A DNA stretch of 64,000 nt from Segetibacter sp. 3557_3. Lineage in GTDB: Bacteria > Bacteroidota > Bacteroidia > Chitinophagales > Chitinophagaceae. The stretch covers positions 1 through 64,000 of the forward strand of contig NZ_SMSK01000007.1 in NCBI RefSeq assembly GCF_004354985.1. Direction: 5' to 3'. The notes under the pieces are model-generated. The model saw nothing but the letters and a program-made list of their open reading frames with translations, was not told the DNA's origin and did not search any database. The position numbers were made by a program, and so were the translations under genes. Of the stretch, positions 9,781 to 18,669 are shown one piece after another (within the stretch, counting starts at the first letter, position 1; each line of letters begins with the position of its first letter).

Positions 9781-9860
9781 CGCCTGGCCCATAAAAAAAA
9801 GCCCTACTTGTTGCGGGAGTTTCTCCTGGAGTGATAAATCAAAATCACCAGATCATAAAG

Positions 9861-9892
9861 AAAGCCTTGCGTTTACGCGCAGGGCTTTTTTT
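9861..9892 (+). terminator. Bidirectional terminator between convergent genes
   Basis: A 9-bp stem (AGCCTTGCG / CGCAGGGCT with one G-T pair) is flanked by an A-run on the left and eight T on the right. It can end both the DUF2911 gene on the plus strand and the UbiD gene on the minus strand. Confidence 0.75.
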
Positions 9893-9927
9893 ATGTCGGC
9901 TACTTTGAAGATCGATTCTGCCCGGCA

Positions 9928-11766
9928 TCAGGCAATCCCGTGCAGGCTACCCCCTTTTGCAAACAAGCGATCCACCTTTTTTTCAACTCCGGGATCTTTC
10001 TCCAGTGGAGGTGCATGGTGTGGTTTAATCCTGGCGTCTAATACCAGTGGTCCCTTGCAACCCCAGTGTTTAAACTGTACGAAGCTGCCTATTCCATATA
10101 TATCGTGAGACGGGTTACACCTCGTATAGGTTACCCAGAGATAGTTACCGAGGCGATCGGAAACAAAACTACTATCGTCGCAGACTACAATAAACACAAC
10201 TCCTTTGTCCCCGGTTCCACCAGGCAATACCTGTTCATCAAGAACCTTCATTTCGCGTTCTGCCTGGGCATAATCTGTAAACCTGGCTGCTTGTACAGCG
10301 ATAACGCCTGGCATTACCAAACGCGGATTTGTAAAGTGTTTAAGTGTTTGCAACACTTGCGGAACTTCGGTACAAAGCTGCCTTTTCACCTCGCCAAATG
10401 CAGCAAATACAACCTTGCTACCGGTGTTTAGTCCGGTACCGGAATAGTCAAGTGTGTCGATACTCGTGTTGGTGTAGAAGTGGACGTCGCGGCTGAGATC
10501 AATACGCTCAAGCATAAACCGCATAAATTCGGGTATGTCGTGGGTGGTTAAACTGCCTGACTCGTCGGCTGTGATAAACAAAAATTTAGCAAGGCTCAAC
10601 TGGCCCGTACCCAGGATATGGTTGGCGATGGTTAAGATTTCTGCAGGTTGTTTGGCAGGCATGTAGGGGGTATATCGTTCGCTGCCAATTGCCAGTAGCA
10701 ATGGGTGCACACCTGCTGCGTCTACCGCATTTACCTCGCGTAAACCAGGGATCTCTTGTTTGATGGCGTCACCGGTAAGTTCATGAATGAGCTCACCAAA
10801 ACTGGTATCTTCCTGCGGCGGACGGCCGACTACGGTAAACGGCCAAATGGCGTTTTTGCGGGCATAAACCTTGTTCACTTTCATCAGTGGAAAAGGATGG
10901 GTGAGGCTGTAGTAACCCAGGTGATCGCCGAACGGCCCCTCTGGTTTGTTCTCTCCCGGGTATACCTCACCGGTAATCACGAAGTCGGCATCGGTGCTGA
11001 TACAAAAACCATCTTCGTAGCTATAATGAAAGCGGCGCCCGCCTAAAACACCGGCAAAGGTCATTTCGCTGATGCCTTCGGGTAAGGGCATTACCGCAGA
11101 GAGACTATGCGACGGAGGTCCGCCAACAAAGCAACTCACCTTTAAGGGCTGGCCTTTCTTGTTTGCCTTTGACTGGTGCACCCCGATACCGCGATGCAGT
11201 TGGTAATGCAAGCCAATTTCTTTGTCGCGCAGGTAATCGTTTCCGGTTAATTGTATACGATACATGCCAAGGTTTGCATGCATGATGCCTGACTGGTCAG
11301 GATCCTCGGTATATACCTGTGGTAAGGTTACAAAAGCACCACCATCGTTTGGCCAGTGTTGTATAAGTGGCAGGTCGCTGACACGGATCTCCTGTGAAAG
11401 CACCGGCTTTATAGTAGGGTTCTTTAAAGGGAGTGCTTTCAATGCTGCAAGGCCGGAACTGAGATTTTTGATCGGCTGCTTAATGGCTGCAACAGGATCG
11501 TTTTTGAGTTGAATTAATTTTTGTACCGCAGCAAAGGTCTTCCGAAACATAAACTTGCTGCGTTCGAGCGAGCCGAAAATATTTGATGCGGCCCTGAAAC
11601 GGGAGCCCTTAACACGTTCATACAGCAAAGCCGGTCCGCCTGCTTCGTAAACCCTCAGGTGTATTGAAGCCATTTCCAAATAGGGGTCTACCTCTTCTTT
11701 TATCCTTAGCAGGTGGCCATTCTTCTCCAGGTCGGTGAGGCATTCTTCCAGCGATGAATAGTTCAT
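9928..11766 (-). CDS. UbiD-family decarboxylase (menaquinone-type)
   Basis: 612 aa from MNYSSLEECLTDLEK; the family begins this way, and the ATG 13 codons upstream is not needed. UbiD enzymes use prenylated FMN to remove carboxyl groups from aromatic acids. The family core is clear: VKGSRFRAASNIFGS near the N terminus, the cofactor-site region around MYRIQLTGNDYL, RPPQEDTSFGELIHELTGDAI and GVIAVQA near the end. The length (over 600 aa) fits the subtype annotated as menaquinone biosynthesis decarboxylase rather than the ~490-aa UbiD. No prenyltransferase (UbiX) gene is nearby. Substrate assignment is inference. Confidence 0.85.
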   Translation of the reverse strand: MNYSSLEECLTDLEKNGHLLRIKEEVDPYLEMASIHLRVYEAGGPALLYERVKGSRFRAASNIFGSLERSKFMFRKTFAAVQKLIQLKNDPVAAIKQPIKNLSSGLAALKALPLKNPTIKPVLSQEIRVSDLPLIQHWPNDGGAFVTLPQVYTEDPDQSGIMHANLGMYRIQLTGNDYLRDKEIGLHYQLHRGIGVHQSKANKKGQPLKVSCFVGGPPSHSLSAVMPLPEGISEMTFAGVLGGRRFHYSYEDGFCISTDADFVITGEVYPGENKPEGPFGDHLGYYSLTHPFPLMKVNKVYARKNAIWPFTVVGRPPQEDTSFGELIHELTGDAIKQEIPGLREVNAVDAAGVHPLLLAIGSERYTPYMPAKQPAEILTIANHILGTGQLSLAKFLFITADESGSLTTHDIPEFMRFMLERIDLSRDVHFYTNTSIDTLDYSGTGLNTGSKVVFAAFGEVKRQLCTEVPQVLQTLKHFTNPRLVMPGVIAVQAARFTDYAQAEREMKVLDEQVLPGGTGDKGVVFIVVCDDSSFVSDRLGNYLWVTYTRCNPSHDIYGIGSFVQFKHWGCKGPLVLDARIKPHHAPPLEKDPGVEKKVDRLFAKGGSLHGIA

Positions 11767-11841
11767 GGTGTAAAGAAACAAATATTCTGTCCAAAGGTTG
11801 GGCACGGATACCCGCCAACCCGCTGCAATTACAAATGGGTT

Positions 11842-11849
11842 TATCTTTG
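11842..11849 (+). promoter_or_regulatory. Probable -7 element of pdxJ
   Basis: TATCTTTG matches TAnnTTTG and ends four bases before the pdxJ ATG at 11854. If used, transcription would begin at or next to the start codon, giving a nearly leaderless mRNA. No clear -33 TTTG is seen at the right distance. Confidence 0.4.
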
Positions 11850-11853
11850 AAGC

Positions 11854-12570
11854 ATGACAAAGCTTAGCATCAACATCAACAAATTCGCCACGCTGCGAAA
11901 CAGCCGTGGTGGAAATAATCCTAATGTTTTAAAGGCTGCCCTCGACGCAGAAAGGTTTGGTGCAGATGGGGTAACCGTTCACCCGCGACCGGACGAGCGG
12001 CACATCAGGTATAGTGATGTTCGCGAAATTAAAGCCGCTATTACAACAGAGTTTAATATTGAAGGCAACCCACGCGAGCAAAAGTTTGTAGACCTCGTTT
12101 TAGAAGTAAGGCCGGAGCAGGTAACGCTTGTGCCTGATGCCCTCGGTCAAATTACCTCTGACCACGGTTGGGATACCTTGAAGCATCGGGACTACCTTGT
12201 AGAAATTATTGGTGTTTTTAAAAATGCCGGCATTCGTACTTCCATATTTGTAGACCCGGTAATTGAGATGATCAGGGGTGCAGCGGAAACAGGCACCGAC
12301 CGGGTAGAACTTTATACCGAAGGTTATGCAAAACACTTTTACGACAATAAAGAACAGGCAGTTTTACATTATGTAAATGCAGCCAAAGAAGCCAACCACC
12401 TTAAATTGGGTATAAATGCCGGGCATGATCTCGACCTGCAAAACCTGAAATACTTTGCTGCCCATGTGCCCGGACTGCTTGAGGTTTCCATTGGACATGC
12501 GCTGGTTTGTGATGCCATATACCTGGGATATGAAAACGCTATCCAGATGTATAAGCGACAGCTCCGGTAA
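11854..12570 (+). CDS. pdxJ: Pyridoxine 5'-phosphate synthase
   Basis: Condenses 1-deoxy-D-xylulose-5-phosphate with 3-amino-2-oxopropyl phosphate to form pyridoxine phosphate, the last ring-closing step of DXP-dependent vitamin B6 synthesis. At 238 aa it is the normal length. Recognisable segments are the opening LSININKFATLRNSRGG, the phosphate/active-site VTVHPRPDERHI, FNIEGNP, and the C-terminal GINAGHDLDLQNL followed by VSIGHALVCDAIYLG. It is divergent from the UbiD gene across 87 bp. Confidence 0.95.
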   Translation: MTKLSININKFATLRNSRGGNNPNVLKAALDAERFGADGVTVHPRPDERHIRYSDVREIKAAITTEFNIEGNPREQKFVDLVLEVRPEQVTLVPDALGQITSDHGWDTLKHRDYLVEIIGVFKNAGIRTSIFVDPVIEMIRGAAETGTDRVELYTEGYAKHFYDNKEQAVLHYVNAAKEANHLKLGINAGHDLDLQNLKYFAAHVPGLLEVSIGHALVCDAIYLGYENAIQMYKRQLR

Positions 12571-12636
12571 GTTGATGATTTCACAGGTCTACTGGCTCTG
12601 ACGAGAAGCTGTTGAGCTCAATTGCATCAAAAGATA

Positions 12637-12677
12637 AATAGGTTGAAGTACCAATGATGTCAGCACTTCAACCTATT
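12637..12677. terminator. Large inverted repeat between convergent pdxJ and glgP-like genes
   Basis: Two 13-base arms (AATAGGTTGAAGT at 12637-12649, ACTTCAACCTATT at 12665-12677) are perfectly complementary around a 15-nt loop. No T-run follows, so it is not a classic intrinsic terminator, but its place between convergent genes suggests 3'-end formation or mRNA protection on both sides. Confidence 0.5.
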
Positions 12678-12712
12678 ACAGGTCAACTTTTCAACTTGTC
12701 AACCTCAAACCA

Positions 12713-14365
12713 TTACTTGTATAACTTCTCGTAATACTCGTGTGCCATCCGGTTACTATCAAATTGGAAACGCACATCGCGCATACCATTTTTTACCACC
12801 TGGCGCCAGGTATCGGGAGTATCGTAGTACAATGGCAGGATCTGGTTCTCGAGAATATCGTAGAGGTAGTTAAGATCGTATTCATCCTGCTCCTGCACGT
12901 GCATATTTGCATAATCGGCCTGTGGCACCACGAAACCATTGTTACCATGGTTGATGAACTCCGGTATCCATCCGTCATCGGTACTAAAGTTAACAGAACC
13001 GTTCATTGCTGCGGTCATACCACTCGTTCCGGAAGCTTCGCGGGGTACCCGTGGATTGTTCAACCAAACATCGGAGGCTTGTTTCAGGCGTTTGCTTAAT
13101 GCCAGCTCATACCCGATTAGTACCGCTACATTCTTATAGCTTTTGCTCAGGTGAACAAGGTGGTTAAAATCGGTGATCGCCGGGTAATCCAATGGGTAAG
13201 GCTTACCTGCCCATATAATCTGAACCGGGTGTTTGGTATTGCTTGTGAGCTTATTGAAACGCTCCAGATCACGGGTAAGCAGTTCTGCCCTTTTATAACC
13301 AGCGAAGCGGCGGGCCCAAACAATGGTGAGCACGTTCGGATCAAATAATTTACCGGTTTGATCGGCAACAATTTCGAACGCCCTTTTCTTCAGGTACTTC
13401 TTACGGTCGTCAAATGCATAATGGTTTGCCTCTTCGCTGAAGTGGTACAATTGCTTATCGGCCCAGTATCTCCAGTTTTGGGCATTTGTTATGGAAATGA
13501 TCGGGCAGATATTCTCATAGTGTCCCCACATTGCCCTGCTCACATGACCATGAAGCTGGGATACACCATTTGCAATGCGTGCAAATCGGAGTGCAACAAG
13601 GGAGTGGTTGAATTGATCATCTTTTAAACCTGTGAGGCGCCTTACTTCATCGAGGCTCATGCCGCAGAAGTAACTCATCTTATGACACAGGTAGATGTCG
13701 TGCTTTTCGTTGCCAGCTTCCTCGGGTGTGTGTGTAGTAAATACGAGGCGCTCTCTCAGTTTTTCTACACTCTGAAGCTTGTTCAACAGGTAAAAAGCAG
13801 CAGATACACCGTGGGCCTCGTTAAGGTGATAACGATCAGGATTAAAACCAAGCTCGTCTACCAATTTGGCTCCGCCAACGCCTAGCAGAATAAATTGCGC
13901 GACTTTGGTAGCCACGTTGCCATCGTACAACCTGTGAGAAATCGTTTGCGAAACATAGTCGTTTTCCGGAACATCGGTGCTGAGCAAAAACAAGGGAGCG
14001 CTGTTGAAAGTAGTTGGATTCAGGTAATACACCTTTACCCAAACCGGGTGGTCGTGAATATTGATCTGAAATTTTATATCGGTTTCTTCCAGGAACGTGG
14101 CATATTTCTCCATCCATGTTACCTGCAATGTCTGATCAGCATTTCTAGCCTGGTCGTAATAACCGAACTTCCACAAAATACCAATTCCAATCATGTTCTG
14201 GCGCAGTTCATATGCGCTCCGAAGGTGAGATCCTGCAAGAAACCCCAGACCACCGCTATAAATTTTCAATGGCTGGTGAATAGCAAACTCCATTGAGAAG
14301 TATGCAGTTTTGGAAGCATAGCGTTCACTCACCTCGTAAGGAACATTGTAATTTTTGAAACTCAT
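12713..14365 (-). CDS. Short alpha-glucan phosphorylase homologue (GT35-like)
   Basis: 550 aa from MSFKNYNVPYEVSERY. It resembles the short alpha-glucan phosphorylases that split alpha-1,4-glucans with phosphate: FSMEFAIHQPLKIYSGGLG near the N terminus, THTPEEAGNEKHD in the middle, WARRFAGYKRAELL, then the active-site stretch beginning EASGTSGMTAAMNG. In PLP-dependent phosphorylases this stretch has lysine after GM; here the codon is ACC, giving Thr451. Either the protein has lost PLP catalysis, or the lineage uses a modified mechanism. No other glycogen genes are near. Confidence 0.8.
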   Translation of the reverse strand: MSFKNYNVPYEVSERYASKTAYFSMEFAIHQPLKIYSGGLGFLAGSHLRSAYELRQNMIGIGILWKFGYYDQARNADQTLQVTWMEKYATFLEETDIKFQINIHDHPVWVKVYYLNPTTFNSAPLFLLSTDVPENDYVSQTISHRLYDGNVATKVAQFILLGVGGAKLVDELGFNPDRYHLNEAHGVSAAFYLLNKLQSVEKLRERLVFTTHTPEEAGNEKHDIYLCHKMSYFCGMSLDEVRRLTGLKDDQFNHSLVALRFARIANGVSQLHGHVSRAMWGHYENICPIISITNAQNWRYWADKQLYHFSEEANHYAFDDRKKYLKKRAFEIVADQTGKLFDPNVLTIVWARRFAGYKRAELLTRDLERFNKLTSNTKHPVQIIWAGKPYPLDYPAITDFNHLVHLSKSYKNVAVLIGYELALSKRLKQASDVWLNNPRVPREASGTSGMTAAMNGSVNFSTDDGWIPEFINHGNNGFVVPQADYANMHVQEQDEYDLNYLYDILENQILPLYYDTPDTWRQVVKNGMRDVRFQFDSNRMAHEYYEKLYK

Positions 14366-14556
14366 AAGTTGTAGATGTGTAATTTTTGCGATGGGCTGCA
14401 AGATAAATGGAAATAATTAACGATCGACAGTTGTCAGAATTCTAATATTCTCCATAAATATTGAGCGTTAACGAATTTGCGGTTAAAATATGCTACTAAA
14501 CGGGAGCTAATAACTACCGACGTCCAGTGGATTTTGAACATGCAATTAAGCAAGTG

Positions 14557-15528
14557 CTATTTTCTTTTTTTCGCGGGGGTATCTTTTTTTGCTGGTTTAG
14601 GTTCCTTCTTTCGGGTATAGGTATCGTTGAAAAAACATTTTATTCCCCGGTGGCTACCGCAACTGCCCTGTTCTTTTACTTTAACCTTATTGTCGTCAAA
14701 AGTAAAGTCGATAACACATGGATCGCCTTGTTCTGAAAATACACCTGAGGTCGGGGTTTTCAAAAATACTTCTCCTTTTACTTCACCATTACAAGGCTCA
14801 TCATCATCATTTTCGAAATGCACAAAAAACAGATATGAGTCAGGGGTACTTCCATCACGCAGGGTAAGAAAATTCGTTTTTGATTTCACATAATCGCCAC
14901 TGTACTTATTCTTCTTTGGTAAGGTATCCAACGGGTTATTTATATCGTTGGCTACACGGCTCTGATCGTTTGTTTCCGTCATTACAACGGTAAACAAACC
15001 GGCATTATTATAGCCGTAAATGGTACGGCTAAATAACAAATCATTGTTGGAAGTCCACTCTTTTTGCACAGAGATGTTCAGCCGGTTATCGATTGTTGAC
15101 GTGTAATAAGTTTCCGCTTCATCCGATGTGGAGAGCAATGGCATACCTGTAGAAAACACATTTTTCCTGGTAAAAACAAGCAGGTAAACCACCTCTTTGG
15201 TCTTCGACCTGGCCAATAGCGTCAGGTATGTTTCTTTACCTTTTTCTCCAAACCGCGCAAGCGGCTGAAGCGTGAGCCGACGCTCTTTTTTAAAGGAACT
15301 CGTCAACAATGTGTCGGGTACAAACTGGGTAAAAACACTGTGACTGATGGTATCAGTGGTCGAGAGTTTTTGTATCCCGGTATCTGAAAGTGTGTACGGC
15401 AACCTCGTTACCGCAAATGCCTCTATAAAATCATTCATGGCAACCTTTTCATCACCAGCCAAAGGGCTTTTGTTTTTACATGCAAAAAGGGACATACAAA
15501 ACAAAAGTACCAGCAGGCAATTCTTCAT
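14557..15528 (-). CDS. Hypothetical lipoprotein
   Basis: 323 aa. A 16-residue signal peptide with lipobox LFAC predicts lipidation at C17 and attachment to the envelope. The body is polar with beta-strand character and no family I recognise. Two late cysteine pairs (DDEPCNGEV, GDPCVIDF, QGSCGSHRGIKCFF) may form disulfides. The C-terminal tail (TRKKEPKPAKKDTPAKKRK) is strongly basic and unstructured, odd for a surface lipoprotein and possibly a nucleic-acid or peptidoglycan contact. It lies 191 bp upstream of the phosphorylase homologue in the same direction. Confidence 0.75.
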   Translation of the reverse strand: MKNCLLVLLFCMSLFACKNKSPLAGDEKVAMNDFIEAFAVTRLPYTLSDTGIQKLSTTDTISHSVFTQFVPDTLLTSSFKKERRLTLQPLARFGEKGKETYLTLLARSKTKEVVYLLVFTRKNVFSTGMPLLSTSDEAETYYTSTIDNRLNISVQKEWTSNNDLLFSRTIYGYNNAGLFTVVMTETNDQSRVANDINNPLDTLPKKNKYSGDYVKSKTNFLTLRDGSTPDSYLFFVHFENDDDEPCNGEVKGEVFLKTPTSGVFSEQGDPCVIDFTFDDNKVKVKEQGSCGSHRGIKCFFNDTYTRKKEPKPAKKDTPAKKRK

Positions 15529-15828
15529 AATATCGGGTTTGATTCTCTGATAAAAATAGGATTTAATGCACAGAACGGTAAAACTGTTCTCCTCTGCTCA
15601 GCGTTGTAAACACGTGATTCTGTTAGCTATAACGCATGCAAAAAGTGTGCGCCATCCGCCCTGAAGCGGTAATTGACCCTTGCTGCTTATGCCGTTTATT
15701 AAGATGCTGCTTTCTCAAATAAGTCGATATCGGGCGGTATGCCCGCCAATTAAAACCGCATTCATAAGTGGTGAACCCGCCATGGGCCGCCATTCTGAGC
15801 AGCATTGCATACTTCCGAGCAGAAGAAA

Positions 15829-15857
15829 TTTGTTGAAAGTTATCAAATCTACTTATT
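15829..15857 (+). promoter_or_regulatory. Putative promoter of the mntR-mntH operon
   Basis: TTTG at 15829-15832 and TACTTATT at 15850-15857 (17-bp spacer) fit the Bacteroidota promoter loosely. The palindrome that follows would cover the transcription start. The 362-bp gap from 15529 to this point otherwise holds nothing I can name. Confidence 0.4.
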
Positions 15858-15873
15858 TTTAGGCCTGCCTAAA
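15858..15873. promoter_or_regulatory. Probable DtxR/MntR-type operator
   Basis: TTTAGGCCTGCCTAAA is a perfect inverted repeat (7-bp arms, 2-bp centre), 17 bp before the regulator ATG. The half-site TTAGGC closely resembles known DtxR/IdeR/MntR operators (TTAGGTTAGCCTAA-type). Position over the likely start site fits metal-dependent autorepression of the whole operon. Confidence 0.7.
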
Positions 15874-15890
15874 CTTTAATTTAGAAGCAT

Positions 15891-16550
15891 ATGAACTTCT
15901 CAACAAGTGAAGAAAATTACATTAAGGCGATATATCACTTACAACGCGACGATGGCATGGTTAACACCAACGAGCTTGCTGCAGAACTAAAGACAAAAGC
16001 TGCTTCGGTTACGGATATGCTCAAAAAGCTAAAGTCTAAAAAGCTGCTACATTATGAGCGGTACAAGGGATTTAAGTTGAGTATCGACGGCAAGAAGTTA
16101 GCCTTGGCTATTGTAAGAAAACACCGGTTGTGGGAATATTTCCTGGTTCATAAACTCGAGTTTGGCTGGGATGAAGTACACGAGATAGCGGAACAGCTCG
16201 AGCACATCGATAGTAAATCGCTTGTTGAAAAACTGGACGCCTATTTACAACATCCAAAGTTCGACCCCCATGGCGACCCCATCCCCGATGTAAACGGAAA
16301 GATGGAGATGACCCGGCAAATCAACCTGATCGACCTTGAGCTTAACCGTATGGCTGAGGTTTGTGCCGTAGGTAGTCAATCCAGCGAATTGCTTGAACTG
16401 TTGCGCCACAGGAACATCCAGATCGGCAGCCGGATAGAAGTAAAACGCAAGTTTTCATTCGACCATTCACTCGAGATCAAACTAAAAAACGAAGCACCAT
16501 TTACGGTTAGCCAGCAACTCGCACAAACATTATTTGTAAAACCAGTCTAA
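15891..16550 (+). CDS. Metal-dependent transcriptional regulator, DtxR/MntR family
   Basis: 219 aa. N-terminal winged helix (residues 1-60, with VNTNELAAELKTKAASVTDMLKKL as the recognition region), a dimerisation/metal-binding domain with the typical EHIDSKSLVEKLDAYL and HPKFDPHGDPIPD segments (65-135), and a C-terminal SH3/FeoA-like domain (~150-219). The family binds Mn2+ or Fe2+ and then represses metal uptake. Its stop is one base from the start of an Nramp transporter, so the pair is an operon, and a matching palindrome precedes it. Mn versus Fe specificity is not decided. Confidence 0.9.
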   Translation: MNFSTSEENYIKAIYHLQRDDGMVNTNELAAELKTKAASVTDMLKKLKSKKLLHYERYKGFKLSIDGKKLALAIVRKHRLWEYFLVHKLEFGWDEVHEIAEQLEHIDSKSLVEKLDAYLQHPKFDPHGDPIPDVNGKMEMTRQINLIDLELNRMAEVCAVGSQSSELLELLRHRNIQIGSRIEVKRKFSFDHSLEIKLKNEAPFTVSQQLAQTLFVKPV

Positions 16551-16551
16551 T

Positions 16552-18429
16552 ATGTCAGGAACACCGGCAAGTGAAGCATCGCTGAGCGAAGTACATGAAA
16601 GCATAGATGTTACCAAAAGTAAAAGGGGGTGGAAAAGGTTATTGGCTTATATGGGTCCTGCCTACCTTGTTAGTGTAGGTTATATGGATCCGGGCAATTG
16701 GGCCACCGATCTGGCGGGAGGTGCGAAGTTTGGTTATACACTCATCTGGGTATTATTAATGAGCAACCTGATGGCTTTGTTGCTGCAGGGTTTAAGTGCA
16801 CGGCTTGGGATTGTGCGAAGAAGAGACCTGGCGCAGGCCAATCGCGAGGTTTACCCGAGGTTTGTCAACTTTTGTCTTTACATCCTCGCAGAATTGGCCA
16901 TTGCGGCTTGCGACCTTGCCGAGGTATTGGGTATGGCAATCGGGCTGCAACTGTTAACCGGCTTACCACTTATCTGGGGTGTTGCAATTACCGTAACCGA
17001 TACTTTTTTGCTGCTTTACCTGCAACGCCTGGGCATGCGCAAAATGGAAGCCTTTATCATTTTCCTGGTAGCAATTATCGGCGGTTCGTTTTTAATCCAG
17101 CTTTTTTTCGCACAACCAAGTCCGGGTGAAATCGTCAAGGGTTTTGTGCCATCCATTCCCAACGATGAGGCCCTGTATATTGCAATCGGCATCATTGGTG
17201 CAACCGTAATGCCCCATAATCTTTACCTGCATTCTGCGCTTGTGCAAACCCGAAAAATTGCGAACAACCCGGTTGCCATTAACCAGGCCATCCGTTACAA
17301 CCGGGTTGATAGCGCGATCGCCTTAAATGCGGCTTTCTTTGTAAATGCAGCTATCCTCATCCTGGCCGCCTCGGTATTTTACAAAGCAGGTGTTGAAGTG
17401 GTGGAACTAAAAGAAGCACACCGCTTGCTGCCCTCATTTTTGGGTTCGCAGGTTGCCCCTGCCCTATTCGCTATTGCTTTGATCGCAGCCGGGCAGAGTT
17501 CAACCGTAACGGGAACGCTCGCCGGCCAGATCGTTATGGAAGGCTACTTAAACCTTCGCATCAACCCCTGGATACGGCGGTTGATTACCCGCTTAATTGC
17601 CATCGTGCCCGCGGTACTGGTGATCCTGATTTTGGGCGAAGATGAGGTGGACAGGTTGCTTGTTTTTAGCCAGGTTATCCTGAGCCTGCAACTGGGTTTT
17701 GCAATCATCCCGCTCATTCATTTTGTAAGCGATAAGCAAACCATGGGCGAATTCGCCATAAAGTTGCCGACAAAAATCGTTGCATGGATCATCGCAGGGG
17801 TACTCATTTACCTAAACGTTCGGATGGTTAGCAACGAATTATCATCAGTCTTCAACAACCCTGGCATGTTTACCTGGAAGGTCGTGATTATTGCGGCGGC
17901 GTTATTTTTTGTCTTACTGTTTTTGCTGATGACCATACTTCCGATCACGCGCAAAAAAGCAAAAACCAATCAGATGCGGCTACATGGTGCAACCAGGACC
18001 CTGCAAAAGTTCGATATACCACAGCTCGACTGCATTGCTGTAGCACTTGACTTTAGTAACAATGATGAAAAGCTTATTTCCAATGCCATCGCGCAGGGAA
18101 ACAAAGCCACCAGGTACCTGCTCATACACGTTGTTGAAAGTGCTTCGGCAAGAGCCCTTGGCCCCGCCTGCGACGACTTTGAAACACGAAACGATAAAGA
18201 ACATCTTGACGGTTATGTGGATCAGTTAAAAGCGCTGGGCTACCAGGCAGAAAGCTACCTTGGCTATCAAAACCGGATTAAAGAGATCATCCACATCGTG
18301 CGAAAAAGCAATGCCAACATGCTGGTAATGGGTGCTCACCGGCACAGTGGTGTTATGGATTACCTGTATGGTGAAACCGTGGAAAAGGTAAGGCACCAGC
18401 TCAATATACCGGTGTTGATTGTTAACTGA
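16552..18429 (+). CDS. Nramp-family divalent metal transporter fused to a universal-stress-protein domain
   Basis: 625 aa. Residues ~30-465 form a LeuT-fold Nramp transporter with about 11 membrane helices and the metal-site motifs DPGN (D46-N49) and MPH (M220-H222), importing Mn2+ or Fe2+ with protons. Residues ~480-625 are a cytoplasmic UspA-like domain (DCIAVALDFSNNDEKL, LLIHVVESASARALG, VMGAHRHSGVMDYLYGETVE), which may bind ATP and gate transport. Single-domain MntH is about 400-450 aa, so the fusion accounts for the extra length. Co-transcribed with the metal regulator one base upstream. Confidence 0.92.
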   Translation: MSGTPASEASLSEVHESIDVTKSKRGWKRLLAYMGPAYLVSVGYMDPGNWATDLAGGAKFGYTLIWVLLMSNLMALLLQGLSARLGIVRRRDLAQANREVYPRFVNFCLYILAELAIAACDLAEVLGMAIGLQLLTGLPLIWGVAITVTDTFLLLYLQRLGMRKMEAFIIFLVAIIGGSFLIQLFFAQPSPGEIVKGFVPSIPNDEALYIAIGIIGATVMPHNLYLHSALVQTRKIANNPVAINQAIRYNRVDSAIALNAAFFVNAAILILAASVFYKAGVEVVELKEAHRLLPSFLGSQVAPALFAIALIAAGQSSTVTGTLAGQIVMEGYLNLRINPWIRRLITRLIAIVPAVLVILILGEDEVDRLLVFSQVILSLQLGFAIIPLIHFVSDKQTMGEFAIKLPTKIVAWIIAGVLIYLNVRMVSNELSSVFNNPGMFTWKVVIIAAALFFVLLFLLMTILPITRKKAKTNQMRLHGATRTLQKFDIPQLDCIAVALDFSNNDEKLISNAIAQGNKATRYLLIHVVESASARALGPACDDFETRNDKEHLDGYVDQLKALGYQAESYLGYQNRIKEIIHIVRKSNANMLVMGAHRHSGVMDYLYGETVEKVRHQLNIPVLIVN

Positions 18430-18445
18430 AATTAGGTATCCAGGG

Positions 18446-18502
18446 ATTCGGTTTTAAGGTATTAAGGTATTGAGGTATTGAGGTATTAAGGTATTAAGGT
18501 AC
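18446..18502 (+). repeat. GGTATTRAG simple tandem repeat
   Basis: Several imperfect copies of a 10-base word (GGTATTAAGG / GGTATTGAGG) directly follow the mntH stop and open an 870-bp non-coding region that runs to the icd gene. Confidence 0.7.
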
Positions 18503-18534
18503 AAAGAGTACCAGTACCTGGCGTACGAACCCCG

Positions 18535-18570
18535 TTTTACATTTTGCATTTTACATTTTGCATTTTTTTT
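18535..18570. repeat. TTTTACATTTTGCA repeat, gene-less copy
   Basis: Two tandem copies of TTTTACATTTTGCA followed by a T-run. The same words form the ends of the four-helix-bundle cassette at 58.5-58.9 kb, but here no gene is attached. It abuts a copy of the dispersed intergenic repeat. Confidence 0.65.
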
Positions 18571-18574
18571 GTGA

Positions 18575-18621
18575 CCGGCAGTAGTTCCTCCTTCGGCTCC
18601 GGTTGTGTCACTCCCTTGTAC
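18575..18621 (-). repeat. Dispersed intergenic repeat, copy 2
   Basis: On the minus strand this reads GTACAAGGGAGTGACACAAC and continues; the first 30 bases match the copy at 57.18 kb in 28 positions. Its 47-bp length and its CCGGCAGTAG end are shared with the copy at 55.87 kb. Confidence 0.75.
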
Positions 18622-18669
18622 TTGCAAATCTTTACTCGGCGACTGCTGTTGTTCCACCTTAACCCACCG

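Noticed and set aside
15623-15805. 60-codon frame upstream of the metal regulator
   Set aside because: Overlapped by an equally long frame on the other strand; composition is not natural.
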